DNA from: Engelhardtia mirabilis
GTDB taxonomy: Bacteria; Planctomycetota; UBA1135; GCA-002686595
DNA: 64,000 bases
Direction of reading: 5' to 3'
Assembly: GCA_007751255.1 (NCBI GenBank)
Contig: CP036296.1
Coordinates: forward strand, 5,828,001-5,892,000
The position numbers and the translations under genes were made by a program. Each line of letters opens with the position of its first letter. The first letter of the stretch is position 1. A model generated the notes under the pieces. The model saw only the letters and a program-made list of their open reading frames with translations, was not told the DNA's origin and did no database searches. Shown here one piece after another: positions 7,471 through 16,963 of the stretch.

Positions 7471-9909
7471 ATGCCCCTCACCCCGCGCACCCTGGCCCTC
7501 GTCGGGCTGATGCTCCTCGGATCGATATTCACTGGCACCGCCCGGGCCCAAGGCCTGGTCAACGGGGGCTCGGTGGCCGGCTCGATCGACTTCGCCGGGG
7601 ACCAGGACTCCTGGACCTTCTCCGCCGCCGCCGGTCAGGGCTTCCAGGTCCGGGTGACGGACCTGGCCGTGTCGGCGCTGAGGCCGCGCGTGGCCCTCTA
7701 CGCGCCCGGGGGGGCCCTGGTCACCACGGTCTCCGGCTCGACTGTCGCGGCCCTGAGCCTGATCGCCGGCTCCACCGGGACCTACACGATCGTGATCGAC
7801 GACTCGTCGCAGGGGTCCGACCAAACTGGACCCTACGCGGTGCACTTCACGCGGGCCCCGGGAGCGAATGAGCTGGGCAGCCTGCCGAACGGCGGGTCCT
7901 TGGCCAGCTCGATCGAGTTGGGCGACCTGGACTCGTTCACCTTCTCGATCGTGGCGGGCCAGAGCTTCCAGCTGCGGGTGGCCGACACCGGCTTCGGCGC
8001 CTTCACGCCGCGGATCGACATCTACGACCCCATCGGCGCCTACTTCACCGGCGCCTCGGGCAGCACGGTGGCGGCGATCAGCGGGGCGGCGCCGGCCACG
8101 GGGACCTACACGGTCGTCCTCTCGGACGTGAGCCAGGGCAACGACGCCGCCGGGGACTACGAGGTGCACTTCGTCCGCACGCCCGGGGCCAATGAAGGTG
8201 GAACCCTCCCCAACGCCGGGATGCTCTCCGGCAACATCAGCCTGGGCGACCTCGACTCGTACACCTTCGAGGCCGTCGCCGGACAGAACTTCAAGTTGCG
8301 CGTCGCCGATACGGCCTTCGGTGCCTTCACCCCCAGGATCGACATCTACGATTCGATCGGTGCCCACATCCTGGGGGCCTCAGGCTCCACCGTCGCGGTC
8401 GTGAACGCCGTGGCGCCCTCGACCGGGACCTTCACGGCGGTGATTACCGACGTGAGCCAGGGCAACGACGCTGCCGGCCCCTACGACCTGCACTTTATCC
8501 GCCTGTCGGAGGCCGACGAGCACGGCCCGCTGGTCAACGGCGGCGCCCTCGCCGAGTCGATCGAGATCGGTGACCTCGACTCCTACACCTTCGCGATCAC
8601 CGCCGGGCAGAGCTTCGAGCTGCGCGTCGCGGACCTGGATCTGGGCGGCTTCACGCCCAGGATCGACGTCTTCGACCCCGTGGGGGCCTACTTCATGGGT
8701 GCCTCGGGCTCGTCCGTGGCGGTGGTTGGCGGGGTGGCGACGTCGACCGGAACCTACACCGTGGTGCTGTCGGACGTCAGCCTCGGCAACGATGCGACCG
8801 GGGCCTACGAGGTTCACTTCGCCCGCGTGCCGGGTGCGAACGAGGGCGGCTCGCTGCCGAACGGGGGCCTCGTCCCCGGGATCCTGAGCCTGGGCGACCT
8901 GGACTCGTTCACCTTCGACGTCAACGCGGGGCAGAGCTACCAACTGCGCGCGGTGGATACGGCGATCGGTGGCCTCAGTCCGCGGATCAACGTCTACGAC
9001 CCGGTCGGGGCCTACGTCGGCGGAGCCTCGGGCTCGACCGTCGCGGCGGTCAGCGCCGTCGCCACGTCGACCGGAACCTACACCGTCGTGCTCTCCGACG
9101 TCAGCCTGGGGAGCGACGCGGCGGGGACCTATGCGCTGCACTTCGTGCGCGTGCCCGGCGCCAACGAGGGCGGCCTGCTGCTCGACGGCGTCTCCAAGTC
9201 GGAGACGATCAGCCTGGGTGACCTGGACTCCTACACATTCGCGGCGACGGCGACCGAGATGGCCCAGATCGTGGTCACCGACCTGGCCGCCGGGGGACTC
9301 AGCCCGCGCGTCGACCTGTACGGCCCTATCGGCGAGTACATCACGGGGGCGTCGGGCTCGACCCAGGCGGTGCTCTCCTACACGATCGTGACCGGCGGCG
9401 TGCACACGGTCGTGGTGTCGGACGTCAGCCTCGGCAACGACGCCGGAGGCGACTACACGATCGTGCTCTCCGGGTCGGGCGCCGCGCCCGGCTCCACGAG
9501 CAACACGATCCTGCCGCCCGCGCTGCCGACCGACCCGATCCTGGCGGACAACGGCGGCGGCCAGGGCTTCGGCCCGCTCGTGGGCGACCCGTCGCAGCCG
9601 TTCAACTTCGCCCTCGACTGCAGCGGGGCGAGCCAGCCCTCGATCTACCTGATGGAGTGCCGCACCGGCTCCCTGGCGACGCCGCTGCCGAGCCCCTTCG
9701 GCCTGCTGTACCTCGATGGTGCGACGATTCTCTCCGCGAGCGGCCTGCACGCCCAAGGCATCGTCGAGTGGTTCCCGGCCCCGGTGGGCCTGGCCCTGCC
9801 GAATGACGCGGCCCTGATCGGCCTGAGCTACACCGCCCAGGGATTCGTCGGCGGCTACGGCGCCTCCGGGCGCCTGAGCAACGCGATCGTGCAGACGATC
9901 GGCGGCTGA
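7471..9909 (+). CDS. Secreted PPC-repeat protein A
   Basis: The product has 812 residues. A signal peptide is clear (hydrophobic core, then TARAQ around residue 27). Six repeats of roughly 108 residues follow. Each has a G-D-x-D-S-(Y/F/W)-T-F strand, then AGQ-F-LRV, then a TGTYT-V strand, an acidic D-(V/S)S-G-D turn and Y-x-x-H-F. This is the pattern of bacterial pre-peptidase C-terminal (PPC) beta-sandwich domains. Residues about 680-812 form a different C-terminal domain ending NAIVQTIGG. It is probably a surface or matrix protein. The next gene is a tandem paralogue of almost equal length and the same repeat count. Confidence 0.85.
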   Translation: MPLTPRTLALVGLMLLGSIFTGTARAQGLVNGGSVAGSIDFAGDQDSWTFSAAAGQGFQVRVTDLAVSALRPRVALYAPGGALVTTVSGSTVAALSLIAGSTGTYTIVIDDSSQGSDQTGPYAVHFTRAPGANELGSLPNGGSLASSIELGDLDSFTFSIVAGQSFQLRVADTGFGAFTPRIDIYDPIGAYFTGASGSTVAAISGAAPATGTYTVVLSDVSQGNDAAGDYEVHFVRTPGANEGGTLPNAGMLSGNISLGDLDSYTFEAVAGQNFKLRVADTAFGAFTPRIDIYDSIGAHILGASGSTVAVVNAVAPSTGTFTAVITDVSQGNDAAGPYDLHFIRLSEADEHGPLVNGGALAESIEIGDLDSYTFAITAGQSFELRVADLDLGGFTPRIDVFDPVGAYFMGASGSSVAVVGGVATSTGTYTVVLSDVSLGNDATGAYEVHFARVPGANEGGSLPNGGLVPGILSLGDLDSFTFDVNAGQSYQLRAVDTAIGGLSPRINVYDPVGAYVGGASGSTVAAVSAVATSTGTYTVVLSDVSLGSDAAGTYALHFVRVPGANEGGLLLDGVSKSETISLGDLDSYTFAATATEMAQIVVTDLAAGGLSPRVDLYGPIGEYITGASGSTQAVLSYTIVTGGVHTVVVSDVSLGNDAGGDYTIVLSGSGAAPGSTSNTILPPALPTDPILADNGGGQGFGPLVGDPSQPFNFALDCSGASQPSIYLMECRTGSLATPLPSPFGLLYLDGATILSASGLHAQGIVEWFPAPVGLALPNDAALIGLSYTAQGFVGGYGASGRLSNAIVQTIGG

Positions 9910-10080
9910 GTGAGCGCCCGGGGCACCGCGCCCCGCCGCCACGCGCCGACTTTCTCGGGGATTCGCGGGGTGCGCGGCCCGCCGCTTCCGCTTGACACCT
10001 CGCTCCCCCCTGGCCCGCCCCCCCCTGGCCCGCCCCCCGAAGGGCCAGTTCCTCCAATCGTCCAACTCCACGACCCGACC

Positions 10081-12516
10081 ATGCCCCTCTCCGTCCGCAC
10101 TCTGGCCCTGGCGGCCCTGTTCTTGTTCTCCCCCCTGTTCTGCCGCGCAGCCTCTGGTCAGAGCCTGGTCAACGGCGGCTCCGTGGCGGGCTCGATCGCT
10201 CCGCTCGATGACGAGGACACCTGGACCTTCTCGGCCTCGGTCGGGGAGGGCTTCCAGGTCCGCATGACCGACGTCGCCGTGGGCAGCCTCTTCCCTCGGA
10301 TGCGTCTGTTCGATCCTTCGGGCACGCTGATCAGCACCAGCTCGAGCCCCACGGTCGTCTCGATCAGCGCCACCGCGGCGGTTTCGGGGACCTACTCGGT
10401 CGTCGTGGACGACGTCTCGTCGGTCGGCTCGACCGGCGGCTACACGATCGACTTCGTGCGAGCACCCGGCGCGGACGAGCTAGGCGCCCTGCCCAGCGGC
10501 GGCATGGTCTCGGGCACGATCGACCTGGGCGACATCGACTCCTACACCTTCACGATCGAGGCCGGCCAGAACTACGAGGTGCGCGTGGCGGACGCGGGGG
10601 TGACCGACCTCTTTCCCCAGCTGACCCTCTACGGGCCCTCCGGCTCCGTCGTGAAGAGCGGCTCGAGTCCGACGGTCGTGAGCCTCTCCGGTGCCGCGCC
10701 GGTCACGGGCACCTACACCCTGGTGCTCACCGACGTCAGCTCCGGCCTCGATGCGGCCGGCGCCTACGACCTGCACTTCGTGCGCTTGCCCGACGCGGAT
10801 GAGCTGGGCGCCCTGCCCAACGGCGACTCGGTCAGCGGAGTCATCGGCCTGGGCGACATCGACTCCTACACGGTCGCGCTCTTCTCCGGCGAGAGCTACC
10901 AGCTGCGACTGGTGGACAGCGCGGTCAGCGACTTCTACCCCCAGATGCGGTTCTACGACCCCTTCGGGCAGCTCGTCGCGTCGCCCTCGAGCCCCACCGT
11001 CGTCAACCTGGCCGGCAAGGCCGCGTACACGGGCACCTACACGGTCGTCGTGACCGACGTCAGCAGCGGACTCGACGCGGCCGGGAACTACGACCTGCAT
11101 TACGCCCGGGTACCCGGGGTGAACGAGGGCGGGCCGCTGCTCAATGGCGGAGCCCTCTTCGGCACCCTCGATCTGGGCGACATCGACAGCTTCACCTTCT
11201 CGATCGTCGCCGGTCAGAACTTCCGCATCCGCCTGGTCGACTTGGCGGTCAGCGACCTGTTCCCGAACATGACGCTGTTCGACCCCGACGGCAAGCAGGT
11301 GGCCCAGGACTCGGGCGCGACCGTGGCGGACATCAACGCGGTCGCCACCAAGTCCGGCACCTACACGCTGCTCGTGACCGACGTCAGCTCGGGCCTCGAC
11401 GCCACGGGCGACTATGCAGTGCACTTCGTGCGCACGCCGGACGCCGACGAGCTCGGCTCCCTGGCCAACGGCGACGTCGTGACCAACAGCCTGAGCCTGG
11501 GCGACATCGACTCCTTCAGCTTCCAGTTGGTCGGCGGCGAGTCGTTCCAGATCAGGCTGGTCGATCCGGCCCAGGGCGGCTTGTTCCCCCTGGCAACGAT
11601 CTACGACCCTTTCGGCGACTACGTGGGACAGGCGTCGGCCGCGACGGTCGCGGCCTTCAACAGCGTGGCGCAGTACTCGGGGACCTATACCCTGGTGGTC
11701 ACCGACATCAGCTCCGGACTCGACGCCAGTGGCGCCTATCAGGTGCAGTACGCCCGCATGCCCGGTGCCAACGAGGGCGGATCATTGATCGACGGTGTCG
11801 TGGTGAACGACAACATCGCTCTGGGCGACCTGGACTCGTACACCTTCAACGCGGTCGCGGGCGAGAGCTCGACGATCACCGTGACCGACACGACGACTTC
11901 GGACCTGTTCCCGATCGTCTACCTGTACGGCCCCTTGGGGCAGTTCATCACCTCGGCCTCGAACGCGAACGTCGCCTCCCTGGCCTTCACCGTGGCCCAG
12001 GACGGGCTGCACACGATCGTCGTGGCCGACACGAGCTCGGGACTCGACGCCTCGGCGCCCTACTCGATCGTGATCGACGGTTCGGGCGCGCCGCCGGTGT
12101 TGGTGCCGAACACGCTGCTCGCGCCGCAGTTCCCCACGGACCCGGTCCTGGCGGACATCGGCGGCTCGGCCGGCTTCGGGCCGCGCATCGGCGACCCGAC
12201 GGAGCCGTTCAACTTCTCGCTGGACTGCTCGGGCGCCGACTCGCCGTCCATCTGGCTGATGCAGGCGCTCTCGTCGGGGTTGTCGACGCCCTTGCCGACG
12301 GAGTTCGGGTTCCTCTACATCGCCGGTGCGCCGGTCCTGACCACGGCGGGGATCCACGCCCAGACGGTGATCGAGTGGTTCCCGACGCCGGCGGGCTTGG
12401 CGATCCCCAATGACCCGGTGCTGGTCGGGCTGGACTACACGGTGCAGGGCTGGGTCGGAGGTTTTGGAGCTTCCGGGCGCTTGAGCAACGCGATCAGCCA
12501 GGCGATCGGGGGCTGA
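10081..12516 (+). CDS. Secreted PPC-repeat protein B (tandem paralogue)
   Basis: I start at the ATG at 10081 (MPLSVRTLALA), which aligns with the start of the upstream paralogue and gives a signal peptide ending near SGQ. The 811-residue product has six PPC-like repeats with the recurring LGDIDS-(Y/F) strand and the DVSSGLDA turn. It ends in the same kind of C-terminal domain, finishing NAISQAIGG. Repeats within each protein resemble one another, so duplication occurred both inside the genes and of the whole gene. A C/G-rich 171-bp spacer separates the pair. A 143-bp palindrome begins 7 nt after the stop. Confidence 0.85.
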   Translation: MPLSVRTLALAALFLFSPLFCRAASGQSLVNGGSVAGSIAPLDDEDTWTFSASVGEGFQVRMTDVAVGSLFPRMRLFDPSGTLISTSSSPTVVSISATAAVSGTYSVVVDDVSSVGSTGGYTIDFVRAPGADELGALPSGGMVSGTIDLGDIDSYTFTIEAGQNYEVRVADAGVTDLFPQLTLYGPSGSVVKSGSSPTVVSLSGAAPVTGTYTLVLTDVSSGLDAAGAYDLHFVRLPDADELGALPNGDSVSGVIGLGDIDSYTVALFSGESYQLRLVDSAVSDFYPQMRFYDPFGQLVASPSSPTVVNLAGKAAYTGTYTVVVTDVSSGLDAAGNYDLHYARVPGVNEGGPLLNGGALFGTLDLGDIDSFTFSIVAGQNFRIRLVDLAVSDLFPNMTLFDPDGKQVAQDSGATVADINAVATKSGTYTLLVTDVSSGLDATGDYAVHFVRTPDADELGSLANGDVVTNSLSLGDIDSFSFQLVGGESFQIRLVDPAQGGLFPLATIYDPFGDYVGQASAATVAAFNSVAQYSGTYTLVVTDISSGLDASGAYQVQYARMPGANEGGSLIDGVVVNDNIALGDLDSYTFNAVAGESSTITVTDTTTSDLFPIVYLYGPLGQFITSASNANVASLAFTVAQDGLHTIVVADTSSGLDASAPYSIVIDGSGAPPVLVPNTLLAPQFPTDPVLADIGGSAGFGPRIGDPTEPFNFSLDCSGADSPSIWLMQALSSGLSTPLPTEFGFLYIAGAPVLTTAGIHAQTVIEWFPTPAGLAIPNDPVLVGLDYTVQGWVGGFGASGRLSNAISQAIGG

Positions 12517-12523
12517 GGCTCGC

Positions 12524-12666
12524 GGGACGTACGGTGCCGGTGGGACGTACGGTGCCGGGATCATTTGTCCCAACGGCAGCCGGCGGCGCTGCGATTCGCA
12601 GCGCCGCCGGCTGCCGTTGGGACAAATGATCCCGGCACCGTACGTCCCACCGGCACCGTACGTCCC
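12524..12666. repeat. Giant perfect palindrome, family A copy 1
   Basis: Two 71-nt arms pair perfectly around a single T at 12595. From outside inward each arm reads: gggacgtacggtgccg, a second copy of that block, then ggatcatttgtccca, then a copy-specific inner stem ending ctgcga. It fills the space between the convergent stops of the PPC-B gene (12516) and the oxidoreductase (12683). It is far longer than a normal intrinsic terminator and has no T-run. Confidence 0.92.
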
Positions 12667-12682
12667 ACCGCACCGGACGTCC

Positions 12683-13687
12683 TCAGATCGTGAGCACGAG
12701 CTTGCCCCGGGCTCGTCCGGCCTCGAGCCAGGCCATGGCCTCGGAGGCTCGCTCCAGGGGGAAGGTCCGCTCAACCGCGGGCGTGACCTTCCCGGCGTCG
12801 ATCAGATCGCGCAGCACCAACAGGTCCTCGCGGCGCTCGCTCGAGATGAACGTGCGCAGCTCCTGACTCACGAACCGCGACAGCGCCATCGCACGCAACT
12901 GCCGGTCCGTTCCGCCGATCCAGCGGTCGCCCTGCTCGCCGCCGACGATCACCAAGGTCCCGCGCGGCGTGAGCACCCGCCGCAGCGCGCCTAGGCTCCG
13001 ATTGCCGGCGATGTCGATCACGAGGTCGTAGCGCACGCCACCGGTCGAGATGTCCTCGGTCGTGTAGTCGATCACGTGGTCGGCGCCGAGGGAGCGCACC
13101 AGGTCCACCTTGGCCGTGCTGCAGACGCCAGTCACGTGGGCGCCGAAGGCCTTCGCGAGCTGCACGGCGAAGCTGCCCACACCCCCGGACGCGCCGATGA
13201 CGAGCACGCGCTGACCCGCCTGCACCTCGCCCACGTCGCGCAGGGCATGCAGCGCGGCGCAGGCGGACACGGGCACGGCGGCGGCCTGCTCGAAGCTCAG
13301 CCGAGCCGGCTTCGGCGCCAGCCGGTCCGCCTTCACCACGGCGAACTCGGCGTAGGATCCGTCCGTCGCGCCGAAGACCTCGTCGCCGGGGGCGAGACCG
13401 GTCACGCCGGCGCCCACGGCCTCGACGACCCCGGCCAGGTCCATGCCGGGCACAGGGTTCTTGGGCCGGCGCAGCCCGAAGCCAAGCCGGACCAGGTAGG
13501 GCAGGCCGGCCATCAGGTGCCAGACGCCCCGGTCCAAGCCCGCCGCCCGCACCCGGACGAGGACCTCGCCCTCGCGGGCGGTGGGCCGCTCGATCTCTCG
13601 TAGCTCCAACACCTCCGCCGCGCCGTAGCGGTCCTGGACCACCGCTCGCATCGTTTCGCCCGTCCTGGGCGCCTGGGTCGCGTTCAT
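12683..13687 (-). CDS. Zinc-independent medium-chain dehydrogenase/reductase (quinone oxidoreductase-like)
   Basis: The 334-residue protein follows the MDR plan: an N-terminal GroES-like domain (GEVLVRVRAAGLDRG, PGMDLAGVV) and a Rossmann domain with the NAD(P)-binding VLVIGASGGVG motif. I see none of the zinc-ligand cysteines of alcohol dehydrogenases. It likely reduces quinones or enones with NADPH. It is divergent from a TetR regulator whose probable operators overlap this gene's promoter, so it is likely induced by an electrophile or drug-like ligand. Met13 (MRAVVQ) is an alternative start. Confidence 0.88.
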   Translation of the reverse strand: MNATQAPRTGETMRAVVQDRYGAAEVLELREIERPTAREGEVLVRVRAAGLDRGVWHLMAGLPYLVRLGFGLRRPKNPVPGMDLAGVVEAVGAGVTGLAPGDEVFGATDGSYAEFAVVKADRLAPKPARLSFEQAAAVPVSACAALHALRDVGEVQAGQRVLVIGASGGVGSFAVQLAKAFGAHVTGVCSTAKVDLVRSLGADHVIDYTTEDISTGGVRYDLVIDIAGNRSLGALRRVLTPRGTLVIVGGEQGDRWIGGTDRQLRAMALSRFVSQELRTFISSERREDLLVLRDLIDAGKVTPAVERTFPLERASEAMAWLEAGRARGKLVLTI

Positions 13688-13748
13688 CTGGCTGTCTCCG
13701 GGACTGCGGTGAGGCTCTGGGCCCGCGTCCCACGCCTCACCGTCAAAA

Positions 13749-13787
13749 CTTACGGCGTAAGCTAGGCGTACACCGTAAGCCTGTCAA
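13749..13787 (-). promoter_or_regulatory. Sigma70-type promoter with two TetR-like operators
   Basis: Read on the minus strand, TTGACA (13787-13782), a 17-nt spacer and TAGCTT (13764-13759) form a good housekeeping promoter for the oxidoreductase. The spacer contains CTTACGGTGTAC. The palindrome CTTACGGCGTAAG (13749-13761) overlaps the -10. Both fit a site of the form CTTACGGYGTAMG, as expected for TetR control. Confidence 0.72.
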
Positions 13788-13807
13788 GGCTAGGATCCGT
13801 CTGACCC

Positions 13808-14476
13808 ATGCCCGACGCCTCCCCCACCGACGCCGCGCCCCGCGTTCCCCTGAGCCGCGAGCGCGTGCTCCAGGCCGCCATCGCCATTGCGGATGCAAAC
13901 GGTCTCGGAGCCCTCTCCATGCGGAAGCTGGCCCAGGGCCTGGGGGTCGAGGCCATGTCCCTCTACAACCACGTGCAGAACAAGGGCGACCTCCTGGACG
14001 GCATGGTCGACCTGGTCGTGGCCGAGATCGAGTTGCCAGAGCCCGGCGCCGACTGGCGCGCGGCCATGCGCCGCCGCGCGATCTCCGCCCACTCGGCCCT
14101 GGTCCGCCATCGGTGGGCCACCAGCCTGATCGTGTCGCGGATCAACGTCGGCTCGGCCATGCTGCGCTACGTGGACGCGACCCTGGGCTGCCTGCGCGGG
14201 GCCGGCTTCTCACCCGCCATGGCCGACCACGCCTGGAACGCCATCGACAACCACGTCTACGGCTTCACCCTGCAGGAGTTGAACTTCCCGTTCGAGCCGG
14301 GGGAGTACGCCGAGGCAGCCGCCAACTACGTCGAGATGATCCCCGCCGATCAGTTCCCACACCTGTTCGAGCTGACCGCGGAGGTCATGTCCGGACGGCA
14401 CGACGGGGTGCACGACTTCGAGTTCGGGCTCGGACTGCTCCTCGACGGCCTCGAGCTGCTGCGGGCGCAGGCTTGA
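13808..14476 (+). CDS. TetR/AcrR family transcriptional regulator
   Basis: The 222-residue protein has an N-terminal helix-turn-helix region at about 15-60 (REDV-like RERVLQAAIAIAD, then MRKLAQGLGVEAMSLYNHV). That is the classic TetR recognition helix ending in YNHV. The C-terminal all-helical part resembles the TetR_C ligand-binding type seen in tetracycline-repressor relatives. It is divergent from the MDR oxidoreductase over a 120-bp spacer with two operator-like palindromes. It probably represses that gene and itself. Confidence 0.88.
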   Translation: MPDASPTDAAPRVPLSRERVLQAAIAIADANGLGALSMRKLAQGLGVEAMSLYNHVQNKGDLLDGMVDLVVAEIELPEPGADWRAAMRRRAISAHSALVRHRWATSLIVSRINVGSAMLRYVDATLGCLRGAGFSPAMADHAWNAIDNHVYGFTLQELNFPFEPGEYAEAAANYVEMIPADQFPHLFELTAEVMSGRHDGVHDFEFGLGLLLDGLELLRAQA

Positions 14477-14492
14477 TCGTCGTCGACAGTGA

Positions 14493-15416
14493 CTAGGCGC
14501 CGGGCTTGCGGCCAGAGACCAGGTAGCACACCGCCCCGCCGGCCGACGCGCAGGTGCCGGCAGCCACCGCCGCCGCGCCGGCGGCAACCCGCGACAGGGC
14601 CAGGGACCACAGGTGTTCGAACTCAGGCACGCTGCCGCCGCCCGCCAGGAAGAAGCGCCGCGAATCGTCCCGACTCCAGATCCAACGCTGCGCGCTGTCC
14701 GACTCGCCCGCCTCGGTGGCCAGGGCGCGCTGCTCGCCCGAGACATAGGGCGGCACGAGGGCGCTGGCCTTGTCGTTCATGAAGACCTGCACGTCGACCA
14801 GCCCCTGGGCGGCGAAGAGCCCCGGGGCCAGCTCGCCGGCCGCGTTGTCGCCCTCGCCCAGCGCCGCCTTGCCGCGCTCGCACAAGAGCTGGAAGCCGAC
14901 CATCGCCAGGGTCTCGTCCAGCGGGATCTCGAGCGAGGCTTGGTTCAACAGCAGCGCGCTGGCCAGGTTGTTGGGCTCCGCCACGGCGACGAGCCCGCCC
15001 GGCTTCGCGACCCGCACCATCTCCGCCACCGCCGCGCCCGCATCGGGCGCGTGGATCAGCACCGTCTGGCAGGTCACCAGATCGAAGCAACCGTCCGGGA
15101 AGGGCAGGGCCTCGATGTCGCCCTCCAGGTAGCGGAAGCGATCGCCGAGCCCGCTCTCCGCCGCGATCTGCGTGGCCTCGGCCACCCAACGGGGCTCGCG
15201 CTCCAGGCCCGTGATGCGAGCCTCCGCGGGCAGGGCGCCCGCCAGCACGCGCCCCCAGTGCCCGACGCCACTGCCCACGTCCAGAACCTCGCGCACGCCC
15301 TCGAGGCCCCAACGCCGGCCCATGAGCTGCACGAAGTCCGCGTTCCACCAGTAGTCGCGGGTCTCGCCGAAGTACGCGGCGGAGTGGGGAGAATCCCCAT
15401 CTTGGTCGTCAGCCAT
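14493..15416 (-). CDS. Class I SAM-dependent methyltransferase
   Basis: I start at the ATG at 15416 (MADDQDG), giving 307 residues. Motif I is VLDVGSGVGHWG, followed by an acidic motif II (GLEREPRW). The region FRYLEGDIEALPFPD and the stretch VTCQTVLIHAPD are typical of Methyltransf_11/25 enzymes. The C-terminal part (about 190-307) is less conserved and may bind the substrate, which is not evident. It lies 50 nt downstream of a DUF4375 gene in the same direction, so the two may be cotranscribed. It converges on the TetR gene. Confidence 0.82.
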   Translation of the reverse strand: MADDQDGDSPHSAAYFGETRDYWWNADFVQLMGRRWGLEGVREVLDVGSGVGHWGRVLAGALPAEARITGLEREPRWVAEATQIAAESGLGDRFRYLEGDIEALPFPDGCFDLVTCQTVLIHAPDAGAAVAEMVRVAKPGGLVAVAEPNNLASALLLNQASLEIPLDETLAMVGFQLLCERGKAALGEGDNAAGELAPGLFAAQGLVDVQVFMNDKASALVPPYVSGEQRALATEAGESDSAQRWIWSRDDSRRFFLAGGGSVPEFEHLWSLALSRVAAGAAAVAAGTCASAGGAVCYLVSGRKPGA

Positions 15417-15466
15417 GGTCAGGCTCGAGCGCTCGCAACTTCGACGCGGACCTCGAGGCCCGCAGG

Positions 15467-15901
15467 CTAGGCCCGCAGGTCCTCGAAGACCCTGGCGTGG
15501 GCGTGGGCGTAGGTCGACAGCAAGCGCCAGATGTCGTCGCTGAACTCGCCGTCCAGCGCCTCGATCCGCTCGCCGACCGGACCGGCGAGCAGCTCGCAGC
15601 GCCGATCCGAATCCGTCTGGGGATCCGCGAAGTCGAACAGCGCGGTCGCGGCGTCGATGGCCTGCGCCTCCCGTGCCGCGCCGATGTTGCGATAGGCATC
15701 GGAGAGCAAGGAGTAGGGCGGCTGCCCCGGCCAATCGGCCTCGAACAAGTAGCGCAAACCGCCGTTGTCGATCACGCCCTGGGCGGCGTAGACGATCGCG
15801 ATCGTGCGCAGGGGGTCTTGCAGGTCGCGGGGGTCGCCACCGGCGTCAGCGAGCCGCTCGAAGGCGACTTCGGATGCGAGTTCGAGGAGTTCGTCGCTCA
15901 T
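15467..15901 (-). CDS. DUF4375/DMP19-like protein
   Basis: The protein has 144 residues from the ATG at 15901 (MSDELLELA); an in-frame ATG at 15916 would add five residues. The segment VIDNGGLRYLFEADW matches the DNGGF/L-type core of DUF4375 (DMP19-like) proteins, small soluble helical proteins of unknown role often found near immunity genes. It contains no signal peptide. It lies just upstream of the methyltransferase gene. Confidence 0.62.
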   Translation of the reverse strand: MSDELLELASEVAFERLADAGGDPRDLQDPLRTIAIVYAAQGVIDNGGLRYLFEADWPGQPPYSLLSDAYRNIGAAREAQAIDAATALFDFADPQTDSDRRCELLAGPVGERIEALDGEFSDDIWRLLSTYAHAHARVFEDLRA

Positions 15902-16099
15902 GGCTTCGTCGTGCATGGCCTCGTCGGCGAGGGCCGCGAGCAGAGGATAGCGGGAGCCGAGCCGAGTGTCCGACCCTCTCCGAGCCAGGAGGGAACCGCT
16001 TCGAGAGACGGGGGAACCGCCGTTCCGAGCGGAACCCAGGGTCCGGCGGCGGGTTCCTCCGACTCGCCTCGAGTCCGTTCGCCGACATCCCGCCCCGCC

Positions 16100-16963
16100 A
16101 TGAATCCGCTCCGAAGCCTCCTGCTGCTCGCCTGCCTCGCCGCCCCGCTGCCCACTCGAACGGCCGCCGCCCAGGAGCGCCCGTCGGGCATCTACTGCAG
16201 TTGCGGGGTGACCAATGCCGCCGGGGGCAGTTCCGACACCCCCACCATCGCCGCGCGGCCCTTCGTCGACGGGATCCTGGTGCGGGTGCCCTGGTCGGAC
16301 CTGGAGCCGTCGCCGGGCGTCTACGATTGGAGCTTGATCGAGGACCAAGTCACCAAGGTCGCGTCCCACGGCAAGCGGATCGCCCTGGGCATCGTGCAGG
16401 GCGACGGGGGCACGCCAGCTTGGCTGGCGGGGCTCGGCGCGCAGATGGTGATCTACACCTTCAGCGGCAACGTCCGCACCATCGCGGTGCCGTGGGACGC
16501 GGTCTACGTCGCGCGCTGGACGAGTTTCGTAGCCGCCCTGGGAGCCAAGTTCAAGGACGAGGCCACCATCGACCTGGTCCACGCAACCCACGCCACCCAC
16601 AACGGCTTCGAGATGCAGTTGCCCTTCGGCGAGCAGCAGCAGTACTTGGGCCTGGGCTACACCGACGAGCTCTACGCCCAGTCGTGGACCGCGGTCCTCG
16701 ACGCCTTCGCGGCCGCCTTCCCGAAAGCGTGGATCGACGTGGACGTCCATCCGATCTGGGGCAGCGACGCCGTCGCAGCGGCGGTACTCGACCACGGCCT
16801 GGCGACCATCGGCGATCGCTTCGGGGCGTTCGGAGCCTGGTGGAGCGAGAAGAACGCCCTCGAGGTCTACACGGGGATGTACGCCCTGTTCCTGGCAACG
16901 GCCCTGCAGAGCTTCACCACGGTCCAGAACGTGGGTAGCTGGATCACGACGCCGGAGCGCTAG
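16100..16963 (+). pseudogene. Secreted TIM-barrel-like protein, 5' part, disrupted by IS630
   Basis: From the ATG at 16100 there is a signal peptide (MNPLRSLLLLACLAAPLP, cleavage near AAAQ). A probable barrel follows: PFVDGILVRVPWSDLEPSPG with VYDW, then KRIALGI, then WIDVDVHP. This layout resembles the cellulase/GH42-type glycoside hydrolase superfamily, but I cannot assign an activity. The frame ends at 16961-16963, where the left end of an IS630 element supplies a TAG. The remainder of the gene resumes at 18335 in a matching frame. Confidence 0.75.

Noticed and set aside
12524..12666. Ordinary intrinsic terminator
   Set aside because: The stem is about five times the usual length, has no T-run, and shares blocks with distant copies. 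Termination may still be one effect.
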